Assembly (NCBI GenBank): GCA_963835555.1
Contig: CAWIGC010000038.1
Coordinates: forward strand, 434,001 to 498,000
Source of the DNA: Sulfopaludibacter sp963835555
Lineage (GTDB): Bacteria; Acidobacteriota; Terriglobia; Bryobacterales; Bryobacteraceae
Reading direction: 5' to 3'
Length of the DNA: 64,000 nucleotides
Below are positions 8,890 through 19,295 of the stretch, piece after piece. A program made the position numbers and the translations under genes. The notes under the pieces are model-generated. The model was not told where the DNA came from. It made no database searches and saw only the letters and a list, made by a program, of their open reading frames with translations. Positions within the stretch are counted from its first letter, which is position 1. Every line of letters begins with the position of its first letter.

Positions 8890-10205
8890 GAAGTGCTTTT
8901 TCCTTTTCGGAAGCGGTCTCCTAAGTAATAGGCTACTACTCCGGCGGCGATTAATAGCAGACCTAACTGGAGCGAATTGATCGGACCCAGCGGTTCGTTT
9001 TCCGTGCGCGCCGCCGTGAACACCAGCAGCACCAGCGGAGGAATGCCCACGGCGATGGCGCCGGCCATACCACCGGGGATGCGATAGGGCCTTGCCAAGG
9101 CCGGCTCGCGCAGGCGCAACGCTATCAGTGCGGCGAACTCCAGCAGCACGCTCAGGCCTTTCAGCAGCACGTCCAGCAGGATCAATTCCACGAAGCTGAG
9201 TTGCAGGAAGAGCGCCCAGACGATGGAGCAGGCCAGGATGGACACCCACGGCGCGCCCGCTGCGTTGCGCCGCCCTAGAACGCGCGGCAGATAGCCATCG
9301 TCGGCGAGCACGGCCGGAATGCGCGAATAAGACATGGTGAAGGCATTGAGCGTGCCCGCCGCGCCCAACATACCGCCGATGGTGACCGCCACTGCCGCGG
9401 CGCTGCCGGCCCCGCCCCCGTGAAAGACCGCGCGCGCGACATCGGGCCAACTGCTGGTAGTCCAGCGATTCGCATCCAGACCGGTGAGCCCCACCGCGGC
9501 AATGGGCAAGATGTAAGTCGCCGCCACCAGCAGGCAGGTGACCGCCATGGCGATGGGATAGCTGCGCTGCGGACGCTGCACTTCACCGGCGACCGGGGAA
9601 GCATCGTCCCAACCCATGTAATTGAACATGGCCACTGCGATAGCGCCCAGGAAATCGACATTGCGCAGCGGTACGCTTTGCCCGCCGCCGAGATTCCGCT
9701 GGAACACTGCATACACCGTGAGCGCGGCGAAGGGGGTCAGCATCACGATGCCCATCAGGACGGAACTGCCACCGACCACTTTGGCGCCCAGCAGATTCCA
9801 TGCCGACGTGGCGGCGATCAGCGCGACCCCGATCCAGATGCCGTGGCCGTGGGCGGTAACGGAAGGCGCCAGGTGCCCCAGGTAGCCGACGAACAGGGTA
9901 GGGTAGATGGCCATATCGAAGAAGCTGGCCACTAGCGAGAGCCACGCCTCCTGATATCCCCAGAAGTTGCCCATACCGCGCTTCACCCACACGTAATAGC
10001 CGCCGTCTTCCGGAATGGCGCTGGCCAGTTCGCTGACCATCAGGGCAGTGGGCAGGCTCCAGACGATGGGCGTGACCAGAAGGATCAGGATGGCGCCGGC
10101 ATAGCCCGAGCGAAGGACGATGTCCTCCAGCCCGAAGGGCCCGCCGGCCACCATGAAATAGGTTGCCGCGATGAGCGCCAGCAGCGTCATCTTGCGGGGG
10201 CGCAT
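8886..10205 (-). CDS. APC-superfamily amino acid permease
   Basis: This integral membrane protein of about 439 residues has twelve or so hydrophobic segments. The opening MTLLALIAATYFMVAGGPFGLEDIV contains the broken first helix of APC transporters, and the next helix ends in SAIPEDGGYYVWVKRGMG, a conserved loop. Helix 6 carries the AMFNYMGWDDASPVAGEVQRPQRSYP-type segment. APC members move amino acids or amines with protons or in exchange. The ATG at 10205 overlaps the amidohydrolase stop (TGATG) and follows the family start. The longer open frame upstream is antisense to the family and was ignored. Confidence 0.9.
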   Translation of the reverse strand: MRPRKMTLLALIAATYFMVAGGPFGLEDIVLRSGYAGAILILLVTPIVWSLPTALMVSELASAIPEDGGYYVWVKRGMGNFWGYQEAWLSLVASFFDMAIYPTLFVGYLGHLAPSVTAHGHGIWIGVALIAATSAWNLLGAKVVGGSSVLMGIVMLTPFAALTVYAVFQRNLGGGQSVPLRNVDFLGAIAVAMFNYMGWDDASPVAGEVQRPQRSYPIAMAVTCLLVAATYILPIAAVGLTGLDANRWTTSSWPDVARAVFHGGGAGSAAAVAVTIGGMLGAAGTLNAFTMSYSRIPAVLADDGYLPRVLGRRNAAGAPWVSILACSIVWALFLQLSFVELILLDVLLKGLSVLLEFAALIALRLREPALARPYRIPGGMAGAIAVGIPPLVLLVFTAARTENEPLGPINSLQLGLLLIAAGVVAYYLGDRFRKGKSTS

Positions 10206-11186
10206 CACAGTCCCATCAAACGCGCCGCGTTGCCTCCGTAGATGGCCGCTTTGTCCGCATCGGAGACCGGGAGGCCGGCAATGCTTTGGATCATCCGCGG
10301 GATGCTGCCGATCATGTGGGGATAATCGCTGCCGGCCATGATGCGATCGATGCCCGCGAAATCGATGGCGAGTTGGATGGCGCGCGGGTCGAAGTTGACG
10401 GTGTCGTAATAGAACTGCTTGAGGTAATGCGTGGGCGGGTGCGGGATATTCGCGCGGCATTCGCTGAAGGCGTGGAATCCACGGTCGAGCCGCTCGGCCA
10501 GGTAGGGAATCGCTCCGCCCATGTGGCACAGGGCCCAGCGGATGCGCGGGAAGCGCTCGGGGATGCCGCTGAAGACAATCTTGGCGGCGGCCAGGGTGGT
10601 GTCGCAGAGGAAGCCCACCAGGGGCATGAGCCAGAAATCGGTCATCGCCTCGACGCCCACCGGGTGCGTGGGATGAATGTAGAGCACGGCGTCCAGATCG
10701 TTGGCCGCTTCGTACAGGGGCAGGAACCGATCGTCATTCAGGCCCACCCCGTTCACGTTGCTGAACAGCATGGCGCCGCGCAGCCCCAGTTGGCGGCAGG
10801 CGCGCTCGCAGTTCCTTTACCGACGCCGCGGGGTCGTTCAGCGGCAGCGTCGCGAGAGCCGAGAACCGGCCGTTCTTGCGCGCGATCACTTCGGCGAAGG
10901 CGTCGTTGACCATCGCGGCGAAGCGTACGGCGGTCTCGGGCTTTTCCACGTGCGTGCCGGGCGTGGTGAGCGTGACTACCTGCGTGGCAACGCCGTGATC
11001 GACGAGCACCTGCTCGCGGTAATCGATATCGCGATGGCCGGGGACGCAGATGTTGTAATCGCCGGGATAGTAAATGCGCGGGTTGCCGTCTTCGTCGATG
11101 GTGACCTCGACGGCGCTCGATCCGGAGCGCAACGCGTCCAGGTAGACCGGCGGATAGTAGTGATTGTGAAAATCAATGATTCGCAT
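10205..11186 (-). CDS. Metal-dependent amidohydrolase, ACMSD-like (aminocarboxymuconate-semialdehyde decarboxylase family), one frameshift
   Basis: The N-terminus MRIIDFHNHYYPPVYLDAL shows the HxH metal ligands of Amidohydro_2/ACMSD proteins. After a single-base indel near 10800, the second frame continues GAMLFSNVNGVGLNDDRFLPLYEAA. It then shows YIHPTHP (His ligand), WALCHMGGAIPYLAERLDRG and the terminal Asp block MAGSDYPHMIG. Joined, the protein is about 326 residues, normal for the family. Members decarboxylate or hydrolyse unsaturated or aromatic acids. The gene is embedded between two APC permeases with overlapping start and stop codons, suggesting that it processes an imported amino acid derivative. 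Confidence 0.87.
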
Positions 11187-12489
11187 GTGAGATCCAGACG
11201 TAGTAGACCGGCAATCCTAACACGACTAAGAACAGGCCCGTGGCAGCCTGCACGGGGTCGGCGGCAATCGAGATACCGGCGACAATGACGGCGGCGGCGG
11301 CGAACACAATCTGCACCCACGGATATCCCCAGGCGCGATAGACGGGCGTATACGCGGGATTGCGGCGCAGCCTGATGAGCCCCATGCTCATCAGCGCGAA
11401 GAAGAGCCACTCGGTGTAGACAACACGCGTGAACAAGGCGCGGTAGGTGCCGGTGGCAACCAGCGCGCACGACCAGACGGCTTGAATCGCGATTGCCCGC
11501 CCGGGCGTGTGGAAGCGCGGCTCGATGCGCGCCAGCCAGCGAAATGCGAGGCCGTCCTGCGCCATCGCCAGGTAGGTGCGCGGACCGGCCAGAATCACGC
11601 CATTCAACACGCCCACCGCGGAGAGCACCACCAGCGCTGAAATCAGGGTGGCGCCGCGCGTGCCCGCCATGGCGAACGCCGCGTCCGCGGCGACGCGCGT
11701 GGAGGAGGTGACTTTGCCGAGGGGGAGCAGGTACAGATACGCGGCGTTCAACGCCACGTAGGCCGTGGTGACCACCAGCGAGCCGATGAGCAGCGCGCGG
11801 GGGATCGTCTTCGCCGGATCGCGCGTTTCACCGGCGGTGTAGGTGACCATGTGCCATCCTCCGAAAGCGAACAGCGCCGCGCTGACGCCGAGCACGAACT
11901 CGCGGAAGGATACCGGAGCGGCCTGCGGCCCGGCAGAATGCGCGGCGGGCGCGCCGAAGAAGGCCACCATGAGAAGCAGCAGGGCGATGGCGATGACCTT
12001 CCCGCCGGTGACCAGCGTTTGCAGCAGGCTGCCCTGGCGCACCCCCAGGTAGTTGATGAAGGACAGCAGCAGAATTCCGGCGATCGCCACGGCGCGGATT
12101 CCGGTATCGCCCAGCGGGACGAAGAAGCCCACGTAACGCGCGAAAATCATCGACGATGCGGCGATGATGCCGGAATGCGCGCTCCAGAACATGGCCCATC
12201 CCCACAGGAATCCCCATGCCGGCGAGATGGTCTCTTTCAGGAACACATAGACCCCGCCGGTGCGCGGATACACCGACGACAATTCGGCGCACACCAGCGA
12301 GCCGAAAAGCGTCAGGATTCCCGCCGCAAGCCACACGGCCAGCACGCCCGGAACCGTGGGCACGTGCCGGTTGATCTCCGAGGGCTGCACAAAGATGGAC
12401 GCGCCGATGATGATCCCCACCACCATGGCGGTCGCCTGGACAAGGCCGATGGGGCGTTCCAGCGACGGGCGTGGCGATGGCGTCGGCAA
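11173..12489 (-). CDS. APC-superfamily amino acid permease
   Basis: This is an intact 438-residue transporter with about twelve transmembrane helices. It begins ERPIGLVQATAMVVGIIIGASIFVQPSEI, with the unwound GIIIGASIF of helix 1. It has VCAELSSVYPRTGGVYVFLKE after helix 2 and ALFAFGGWHMVTYTAGETRDPAKTIPRAL around helix 6. It resembles LAT/amino-acid exchangers in the APC family and is only distantly similar to the other permease in this operon. Its stop overlaps the amidohydrolase start by 14 bp, and it begins 8 bp after the S9 peptidase stop. Substrate specificity cannot be assigned. Confidence 0.92.
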   Translation of the reverse strand: MPTPSPRPSLERPIGLVQATAMVVGIIIGASIFVQPSEINRHVPTVPGVLAVWLAAGILTLFGSLVCAELSSVYPRTGGVYVFLKETISPAWGFLWGWAMFWSAHSGIIAASSMIFARYVGFFVPLGDTGIRAVAIAGILLLSFINYLGVRQGSLLQTLVTGGKVIAIALLLLMVAFFGAPAAHSAGPQAAPVSFREFVLGVSAALFAFGGWHMVTYTAGETRDPAKTIPRALLIGSLVVTTAYVALNAAYLYLLPLGKVTSSTRVAADAAFAMAGTRGATLISALVVLSAVGVLNGVILAGPRTYLAMAQDGLAFRWLARIEPRFHTPGRAIAIQAVWSCALVATGTYRALFTRVVYTEWLFFALMSMGLIRLRRNPAYTPVYRAWGYPWVQIVFAAAAVIVAGISIAADPVQAATGLFLVVLGLPVYYVWISHANH

Positions 12490-12496
12490 GGGACGG

Positions 12497-14896
12497 CTAC
12501 TTCAGGTTTTTTTCAAATAGCGCCAGGATGCGTTTGTATTCGTCGGCCCAACTAGTGGGCTGGATGAAGCCGTGGTTCTCCACCGGATAGGGCGCCACGG
12601 ACCAGTTCTCTTTGCGCAATTCGATCAGCCGCTGCACCAGGCGCACGGTATCTTCGAACTCCACATTGGTATCCACCATGCCGTGGCAGATGAGCAGCGC
12701 GCCCTTCAATCCCTCGGCGAAGTAGATGGGCGAGGACTTGCGATAGGCCTCGGGATCGTCCTGCGGCAGATTCAAAATCTCGCCGGTGTACCCGTGGTTA
12801 TAGAGCGCCCAATCCGAGACCGGCCGGAGGGCCGCACCGGCGCTGAAGGTATCCGGCTGGGTAAACATGGCCATCAGCGTGATAAATCCACCGTAACTGC
12901 CGCCCCAGAGACCCACTTTCTTCGCGTCCACGCCATATTGCGCCACGATGTATTTGGCGGCGTCGGTGATGTCGTCCAGGTCCTTGCCGCCCATGTGCTG
13001 GTAAATGGCGGTGCGCCAGTCGCGCCCGTATCCGGCGGATCCGCGATAATCGACATCGATCACCAGGAACCCGCGCTCCATCAGGATATGGTCGAACATA
13101 TATTCGTGATAGTAACTGCCGGACCACCACTTATCCACATTTTGTAAGTAGCCGGAACCGTGCACAAATACAATTCCCGGCCCGCCTTTTTTGAAGTTAG
13201 CGGGCTTGAACAAGCGCGCCGGAACCTTCACTCCGTCGCGCGCGGTGAACTGCACGATGGGCACGTCCAGCCACGGGTACTGGCTGAATTCCGGCGCGGG
13301 CGAAGTGGTCAGCCGCTTCGGTTCCGCCTGCGGCTTGGCCTCCTGCGCGTACAGGTCCGGCGGCTTGTTGGTGTAGGAATAGATATCGGCAAACCACTGC
13401 TCGTCGGGCGACATGGTGGTGGCGTGCTTGCCGGGTGCGGCGGTCAGGCGAGTGAGTGGACCGCCTTCGCCATCCATCGCGTACAGGTGATTCTCGTAGG
13501 GGCTGTCTTTGCTGGCGGTGAGGAAGAATTTGGAGCGGTCCCGCGACTGCCGCGTGTTGAGCACTTCCCAGTTGCCCGAGGTCAGGGCGCGCGGTTCGCC
13601 GCCGTCGAAACCGACGGCGTAAAGCTGCGAGTAGCCGGTCTTCTCCGACTGGAAGTAGACTTCGCGATCGTTCTTCATCCAGCCTACGGTGTTGGCGCCG
13701 GGACCGCCCACCCAGGCGTTATCGTGCGTGTCTTCCAGAACGCGCAGTTTGGCGGTGGCGGGGTCGAGGGCGAAGATCCAGCGGTCCTTAAAATCGGCCG
13801 CGCGGCCGGTTAGTACGGCGCGGGTTCCCTCTTCATTCCAGATGGGCTGGCCCAACTGGATGGCGCGCTCGGAAGTCCCCGCCTTCAGACCGGGATCGGC
13901 CCATTTGACCTCGCCGGTTTGCGCGTCGATGACGGCAAGACGGATGCGCGACTGGCTGTCGCCCACGTTCGACCGCGCAGGAATGTCCTCGATGTATCCC
14001 GAATCGGTGATCCAACTCGGGACGATGTTGTTCTTGGCGGTGCCGGCGTCAATTACGGTGGCGAGAACCCACTTGCTGTCCGGCGAAAGTTGCAGGTTTG
14101 TGGCCGACTGACGGGCCTGCAACGTGAAGGCTTTGCGCGTCGCGGGCTCCTTCTTCTTTTTGGCGTCAGCCTCTTCGCGCAGGGCGGCGCGGTCGCGCAC
14201 AGTTTCGAAGAAGTCCTTCTGTTCCTTTTTGAGATACTCCTGGCTGGCGCTGGCGGGCGTCGATTCGGCGCCGGCAGCGGCGGCGCGGCCTCCGCTGGCT
14301 TGGCCCCGGCCTCCCCCTTGCCCACGGCCGCCGCCCCGGCCACCTGCCGTGGCAGTAGCGGGCGCGGCCGCGGCCGCCGCGGTCTGAATATCGGTCATCT
14401 GCTCCAGAGTGCCGTTCTCCAGCGAGAGGACGTACAGATTGTTGGCGCGCGTGAAGTAGATGTGCTTCCCATCGGGGAGAAAGTGGGCGTTGGATTCCTG
14501 ATCGGCGGTCTTGGTCACCTGCTGGATCTTGCCGGTGGTGCTGTCGTAGATGTGGATGTCGCCTTCGCTGGTGTAAACGGTATATCGCTTATCGCGGGAC
14601 GGATCGCCGCCGGCGGGCGGCAGCAGCTTGATTTCGTCATCGGTCAGTTTGCGCAGGCCGGAGCCATCCCGGTTCACGGTGTAGGTATCCATGGGCGCGT
14701 CCAGTTTGTCGGACGCCCGCTTCCACTGAAAGTAGAGGCTGCGGCTATCGAACGACCACCGGACCTGCGCCGGCTCATACCCGACAAGCGCCGGACCGCG
14801 CATAATGTTGTCGATGGTAAGGGCAAACTTCTCGGCCGGACGGGCCTGGAAGATGAACAGCGCCAGACTGAGTGGGAGGAAGAGTTTTCGGGTCAA
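12497..14896 (-). CDS. Exported S9-family prolyl oligopeptidase/dipeptidyl peptidase
   Basis: This serine peptidase of about 799 residues has a hydrophobic N-terminal signal (LTRKLFLPLSLALFIFQARPA). A beta-propeller with PD40-type repeats follows, then an alpha/beta-hydrolase domain. The catalytic Ser is in GLWGGSYGGFITLMAMF. The charge-relay Asp is in CHGMVDTNVEFEDTV and the His in YPVENHGFIQPTSW. The start is uncertain. The frame is open to 15016, and I prefer TTG at 14896 at the signal peptide, with TTG 14914 as an alternative. The propeller carries a Gly/Arg/Ala-rich insertion (about 14245-14390). As first gene of the operon with two amino acid permeases, it may supply small peptides outside the cytoplasm. 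Confidence 0.9.
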   Translation of the reverse strand: MTRKLFLPLSLALFIFQARPAEKFALTIDNIMRGPALVGYEPAQVRWSFDSRSLYFQWKRASDKLDAPMDTYTVNRDGSGLRKLTDDEIKLLPPAGGDPSRDKRYTVYTSEGDIHIYDSTTGKIQQVTKTADQESNAHFLPDGKHIYFTRANNLYVLSLENGTLEQMTDIQTAAAAAAPATATAGGRGGGRGQGGGRGQASGGRAAAAGAESTPASASQEYLKKEQKDFFETVRDRAALREEADAKKKKEPATRKAFTLQARQSATNLQLSPDSKWVLATVIDAGTAKNNIVPSWITDSGYIEDIPARSNVGDSQSRIRLAVIDAQTGEVKWADPGLKAGTSERAIQLGQPIWNEEGTRAVLTGRAADFKDRWIFALDPATAKLRVLEDTHDNAWVGGPGANTVGWMKNDREVYFQSEKTGYSQLYAVGFDGGEPRALTSGNWEVLNTRQSRDRSKFFLTASKDSPYENHLYAMDGEGGPLTRLTAAPGKHATTMSPDEQWFADIYSYTNKPPDLYAQEAKPQAEPKRLTTSPAPEFSQYPWLDVPIVQFTARDGVKVPARLFKPANFKKGGPGIVFVHGSGYLQNVDKWWSGSYYHEYMFDHILMERGFLVIDVDYRGSAGYGRDWRTAIYQHMGGKDLDDITDAAKYIVAQYGVDAKKVGLWGGSYGGFITLMAMFTQPDTFSAGAALRPVSDWALYNHGYTGEILNLPQDDPEAYRKSSPIYFAEGLKGALLICHGMVDTNVEFEDTVRLVQRLIELRKENWSVAPYPVENHGFIQPTSWADEYKRILALFEKNLK

Positions 14897-14943
14897 GCCA
14901 AAATGATATCGCAACGGGCATGAAGGCGGCGCCGGCTTCGTTG

Positions 14944-14949
14944 TACAAT
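14944..14949 (+). promoter_or_regulatory. Candidate -10 box of tRNA-Leu
   Basis: TACAAT lies 19 bp before the mature tRNA 5' end. The same hexamer occurs ahead of the other tRNA in this window (23997-24002). No convincing -35 box is visible at 17 bp. Confidence 0.35.
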
Positions 14950-14967
14950 TGAGGCGACACCTCTGAT

Positions 14968-15056
14968 GCCGGAGTGTCGGAATTGGCAGACGAACCGGAC
15001 TCAAAATCCGGCGCACTTCACTGGGCGTGTGGGTTCAAGTCCCACCTCCGGCACCA
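14968..15056 (+). tRNA. tRNA-Leu (anticodon CAA)
   Basis: The acceptor stem GCCGGAG pairs with CTCCGGC. The anticodon stem CCGGA/TCCGG encloses the loop CTCAAAA, so the anticodon is CAA (reads UUG). A long class II variable arm (GCGCACTTCACTGGGCGT) is present, as expected for leucine tRNA. The T loop is TTCAAGT and the CCA end is encoded at 15054-15056. Confidence 0.95.
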
Positions 15057-15076
15057 ACCTTCGCTACCATTAGAGC

Positions 15077-15844
15077 GTGTCTACTCGCCAGCATGCAGGA
15101 CCCGGACCCTCTGTTCCGGATGTTCCCGAACCCTCGCTCGCCGAACGGGCGCGGACGCTTGTTTCTCTCGGACGCATCGGCAGCCTCTCGACGCATTCGC
15201 GGAAGTTCGCGGGATTCCCGTTCGGCTCCGTCATGCCGTACGCCGCGGACCCACTGGGCCGCCCCATCTTCTTTATTAGCACCATGGCGATGCACACGCA
15301 AAACCTGCATCAGGACGCGCGCGCCAGCCTGCTGATCACGCAACCGGAAACGGAGGGCGACCCGTTGGGCGCGGCGCGCGTGACGCTGATCGGGACCGCG
15401 GCGGAAGTGCCCGCGGAGGAGGTCCGCGACCTGTACCTCTCCCGCTATGAGAATGCCAAATACTGGCAGGAGTACACCGACTTCGCCTATCAGCGCCTGG
15501 AAGTGACGGGCGTTTATTTCATCGGCGGCTTTGGCGTGATGGGGTGGGTTGCGGCGGAGGATTACGCCGGCGCGCAACCGGATCCGCTGGCCGAGTCGGC
15601 GCCCGGAATCATCCGGCACATGAATGCGGATCATGCGGACGCGCTGGTTCTGATCGCGCGGCGCTTCGCCGGGGAAGAGGCCACCGAAGCGGCCATGACC
15701 GCGGTGGACCGCCTGGGATTCCACCTGCGCCTCAAGACCGGCGACCGCATCCATGGCCGCCGCGTCGCCTTCCTGCGTGAGGCGCGGAACCCGGAGGAGG
15801 CGCGCACCGTGCTGGTGGAGATGGTGCGCCAGGCACGCGCATGA
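15077..15844 (+). CDS. HugZ-like heme-utilisation/pyridoxamine 5'-phosphate oxidase-fold protein with DUF2470 domain
   Basis: This 255-residue protein opens with a GTG start at 15077. Residues about 20-160 form a split-barrel flavin-type domain (ARTLVSLGRIGSLSTHSRKFAGFPFGSVMPYA, FISTMAMHTQNLHQDARASLLI). Residues about 170-250 form a DUF2470 domain (IIRHMNADHADALVLIARRFAG, VDRLGFHLRLKTGDRIHGRRVAF). This two-domain architecture is that of HugZ-type heme oxygenases and related proteins. Heme binding is not shown by the sequence alone. The stop overlaps the start of the following glycosidase gene by ATGA, although a functional link between the two is not obvious. Confidence 0.88.
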   Translation: MSTRQHAGPGPSVPDVPEPSLAERARTLVSLGRIGSLSTHSRKFAGFPFGSVMPYAADPLGRPIFFISTMAMHTQNLHQDARASLLITQPETEGDPLGAARVTLIGTAAEVPAEEVRDLYLSRYENAKYWQEYTDFAYQRLEVTGVYFIGGFGVMGWVAAEDYAGAQPDPLAESAPGIIRHMNADHADALVLIARRFAGEEATEAAMTAVDRLGFHLRLKTGDRIHGRRVAFLREARNPEEARTVLVEMVRQARA

Positions 15845-17974
15845 AACAGTTTGCGCTCGCGTTGCTCCTGGCCGGGCAGGCGTACGGCGTCGATTGGCTC
15901 CTGGCGCCGCCCGCGAGCAAAGCGGAAGTCCATCGCGGCGATTCGGGCAACGAAATCGTCATGACCAACGGGCTGATCCGCCGTGTTTGGCGGACCGCGC
16001 CCGATGCCGCCACGGTGCGGTTCGACAATCTGGTAACCGGCCAAGCCATGTTGCGCGGCGTCAAGCCGGAGTGCGTCGTGGATCTGAACGGCACGGAATG
16101 GAACGTGGGCGGACTGGCGGGGCAGCCGGATTACGCCTATCTCAAAACCGCGTGGCTGGACCAGATGACGGCCATGCCGCACGCCTTTCATTTCGCGCGT
16201 TTCGAGACGGGCCAGACCCAGGCGCCTTTTGCCTGGAAGACAGTGCGCCGCTCTTCCCACGCTCCCTGGCCGCCCCCGGGCGTTTCGCTGACTCTGCACT
16301 TCGAGCCGCCGGCCGGAACCCTGCCTGGCATCGAGGTTCTGGTTCATTACGAAATGTACGATGGCATTCCGCTGATGGCGAAATGGATCGGCGTGCGCAA
16401 CGCTTCGCATACGGAAGTGACGCTGAATCGCTTCACCAGCGAACTGCTGGCAGTGGTGGATTCCGATTCGGCGGTGGACCATCCGCCGGCGCCGCCCGAC
16501 GTGCTGCACGTGGAGACGGAGTACGCCTTCAACGGCATGGATTCGCGCAGCGCCTCGCGTACCGTCAACTGGATTTCCGACCCGCAATACCTTTCGCAAG
16601 TGAACTACGCGCGCGTCTCGCCCGTGTTGCTGCAAGTGCGTCCGCCGCTGGGACCGGCCGCGGCAATTCCGCCCGAGCGAGACATGGACGTCCTTCCGCA
16701 CTTTCGAACTCGCCTACGATTCCACCGAGCGGGAACGCCGCGGGCTGGAACAGCGGCGCATGTATCGCACGATCGCCCCCTGGGTGACTGAAAATCCGAT
16801 CTTCATGCACGTGCGGCGCGCCGATCCGCAGGCGGTGAAACTGGCCATCGACCAGTGCGCCGACGTGGGATTCGAGATGGTGATCGTCAGCTTCGGCAGC
16901 GGGCTCAACATGGAAAACGAAGATCCCGCTTACCTGGCGCAGATGAAAAGCCTGGTGGCGTACGCGCATTCCAAGGGCGTGGAGTTGGGCGGCTACTCGC
17001 TGCTGGCCAGCCGCCGCATCGACGACGCAGACGATGTCATCAATCCCAAAACGGGGAAGCCCGGCGAGGCGATCTTCGGGAATTCGCCGTGCCTGGGCAG
17101 CCGCTGGGGCCTGGAGTATTTCCGCAAGCTGCAACATTTCATCGAGGCCACGGGCTTCGACGTGCTGGAGCACGACGGGTCGTACCCCGGCGATGTGTGC
17201 GCTTCCACCAGCCATCCCGGCCATCGCGGGCTGGACGATTCGCAGATGCGGCAGTGGCAGCAGATCACCGCGTTTTACCGCTGGTGCCGCGCGCGCGGCG
17301 TGTACCTCAATGTGCCCGACTGGTATTTCCTGAACGGCTCCAGCAAGACGGCGATGGGCTACCGGGAGACCAACTGGTCGCTGCCGCGAGACCGGCAGAT
17401 TATTCTGGGCAGGCAGAACATCTACGACGGCACCTGGGGCAAGACGCCGAGCATGGGTTGGATGTTCGTGCCGCTGGTGGAGTACCAGGGCGGCGGGCCA
17501 GCGGCTACCCTGGAACCGCTGGAACAGCACCTGGCGGATTACGAGCAGCACCTGGCGCAGAATTTCGGTTCGGGCGTGCAAGCCGCTTATCGCGGGCCGC
17601 GGCTGTACGATTCCGAAAAAACGCGGAGCGTGGTGAAGAAGTGGGTGGACTTCTACAAGGCGCATCGCGACATTCTGGAGAGCGACCTGATCCACCTGGG
17701 GCGCCCCGATGGAAACAATATCGACGTGGTGTTGCACGTCAACCCGCGCCTGCGCGAGAAGGCCCTGGCGATGGTGTTTAACCCGGCGGACCATGCCGTT
17801 TCGCGCACGGTGAAGCTGCCGCTTTATTACAGCGGACTCTCCACCACGGCGTATATCCGCGAGCGTGACAGCGCGCCGAAGGCATACCGCCTGGACCGCG
17901 AGTACGCCGTTTCCGTGCCGGTGCAGATACCGGCTCACGGCCTGACGTGGCTGGTGATTGCCGAAGGCCGTTAG
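15841..17974 (+). CDS. Exported alpha-galactosidase-like glycoside hydrolase, one frameshift
   Basis: The protein starts with a signal peptide (MKQFALALLLAGQAYG). An N-terminal beta-sandwich of about 270 residues follows, containing EIVMTNGLIRRVWRTAPDAATVRFDNL. Near 16680 one base must be removed to join PPE to TWTSFRTFELAYDSTERE in frame 2. The second part is a TIM-barrel domain with FMHVRRADPQAVKLAIDQCADVGFEMVIV, FDVLEHDGSYPGDVC and VYLNVPDWYFLNGSSK. A short C-terminal beta domain ends the protein. The fold and order resemble GH27/GH36-clan alpha-galactosidases, with the Asp in LEHDGSYPGD and PDWYF as possible catalytic residues. Exact family and substrate are uncertain. Full length is about 710 residues. 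Confidence 0.68.
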
Positions 17975-18007
17975 CCCGTTCCCGCGCACGCTAAAATATT
18001 AATTTCC

Positions 18008-19295
18008 ATGCAAAAAACGATTTCCCCCGCGTCATCCATCACGGGTTCCATCTCTTTGCCCGGCGACAAATCCATCTCCCACCGGTACGCCATGCTGGCT
18101 GCCATCGCCGAAGGCGAGACGCGGATTTCCAACTACTCCAGCGGCGCCGATTGCCATTCCACCCTGGGCTGCGTGCGTGCATTGGGCATCGAGGTCGAAG
18201 GCTCCGGCGCCGAATTTGTCATTCACGGACGCGGCCTTGCAGGACTGCGCCAGCCCGCCGCCGGGCTCGACGCCGGCAATTCCGGATCGACCATCCGCAT
18301 GCTTTCCGGCATTCTCGCCGCCCAGCCCTTTCGCAGCCGCATCTCCGGCGATGAATCCCTCAGCCGCCGGCCCATGCAGCGCATCATGAAGCCTCTGGCC
18401 CAAATGGGCGCGCAGATCCAGGCTCGCGAAGACCGGTTCCCGCCGCTCGAAATCACCGGCGGCGCGCTTCACCCCATTGCGTACGAACTGCCCGTCCCCA
18501 GCGCGCAGGTCAAGACCTGCGTCCTGTTCGCGGGCCTTTTCGCCGAAGGGGAGACCGTGGTCATCGAGCCGGTGCGTTCGCGCGATCACACCGAAATCGC
18601 CCTCCGCGAGTTTGGCGCAGACATCCACGTTGACCGCGGACGCATCACCATCCAGGGCCGTCCGAAGCTCACCGGACGCCCGCTCGTGGTGCCCTCGGAC
18701 CTATCCTCGGCGGCGTTCTTTCTGGCCGCGGCGCTGATGGTCCCGGGCTCCCGCCTGGCCATCCGCGGTGTGGGTCTGAACCCCACGCGCTCCGCCCTGC
18801 TGGATTTCCTGGCCGGCATGGGTGCGAAGATTCGCATTCCCGAACTCGAGAGCATCAACGGCGAACTCTGCGGCGAAATCGAAGTGGAGTACTCGCAGCT
18901 TCGCGGCGGTACCGTTTCCGGCGCTCTCACTGCCGCGCTAATCGACGAAATCCCGGTGCTGGCGGTGCTCGGCGCTGCCACCGAAGAAGGGCATCACCGT
19001 GAAGGATGCCGCCGAATTGCGGATCAAAGAAACCGACCGCATCCAAACGGTGGTTGGCAACCTTCGCCTGATGGGCATTGAGGCTGAAGAGTTGCCCGAT
19101 GGCCTGGTGGTTCCCGGCCGCCAGAAGTTCCGCGCCGCCGAACTCGATTCTTTCGGCGATCACCGCATCGCCATGGCTTTCGCCGTCGCCGCTCTGCGCG
19201 CCGAGGGCCAATCCGTGATCCGCAACGCCGAGGCCGCCTCGGTTTCCTTCCCCGAATTCTGGGATACGCTGGCGGCTATTCAAACGCATACGTAA
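18008..19295 (+). CDS. aroA: 3-phosphoshikimate 1-carboxyvinyltransferase (EPSP synthase), one frameshift
   Basis: This enzyme joins phosphoenolpyruvate to shikimate-3-phosphate in the shikimate pathway. The substrate motifs are LPGDKSISHRYAMLAAIAEG at the N-terminus, LDAGNSGSTIRMLSGIL, and GDESLSRRPMQRIMKPL. The C-terminal part has KDAAELRIKETDRI and DSFGDHRIAMAFAVAAL. A surplus G in GGG near 18988 breaks ATEEG from ITVKDAAELR. Removing one G restores about 428 residues, the standard length. An error at a homopolymer in an essential gene argues for a sequencing artefact. The 3' end overlaps the convergent adenosine deaminase gene by 20 bp. Confidence 0.93.
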
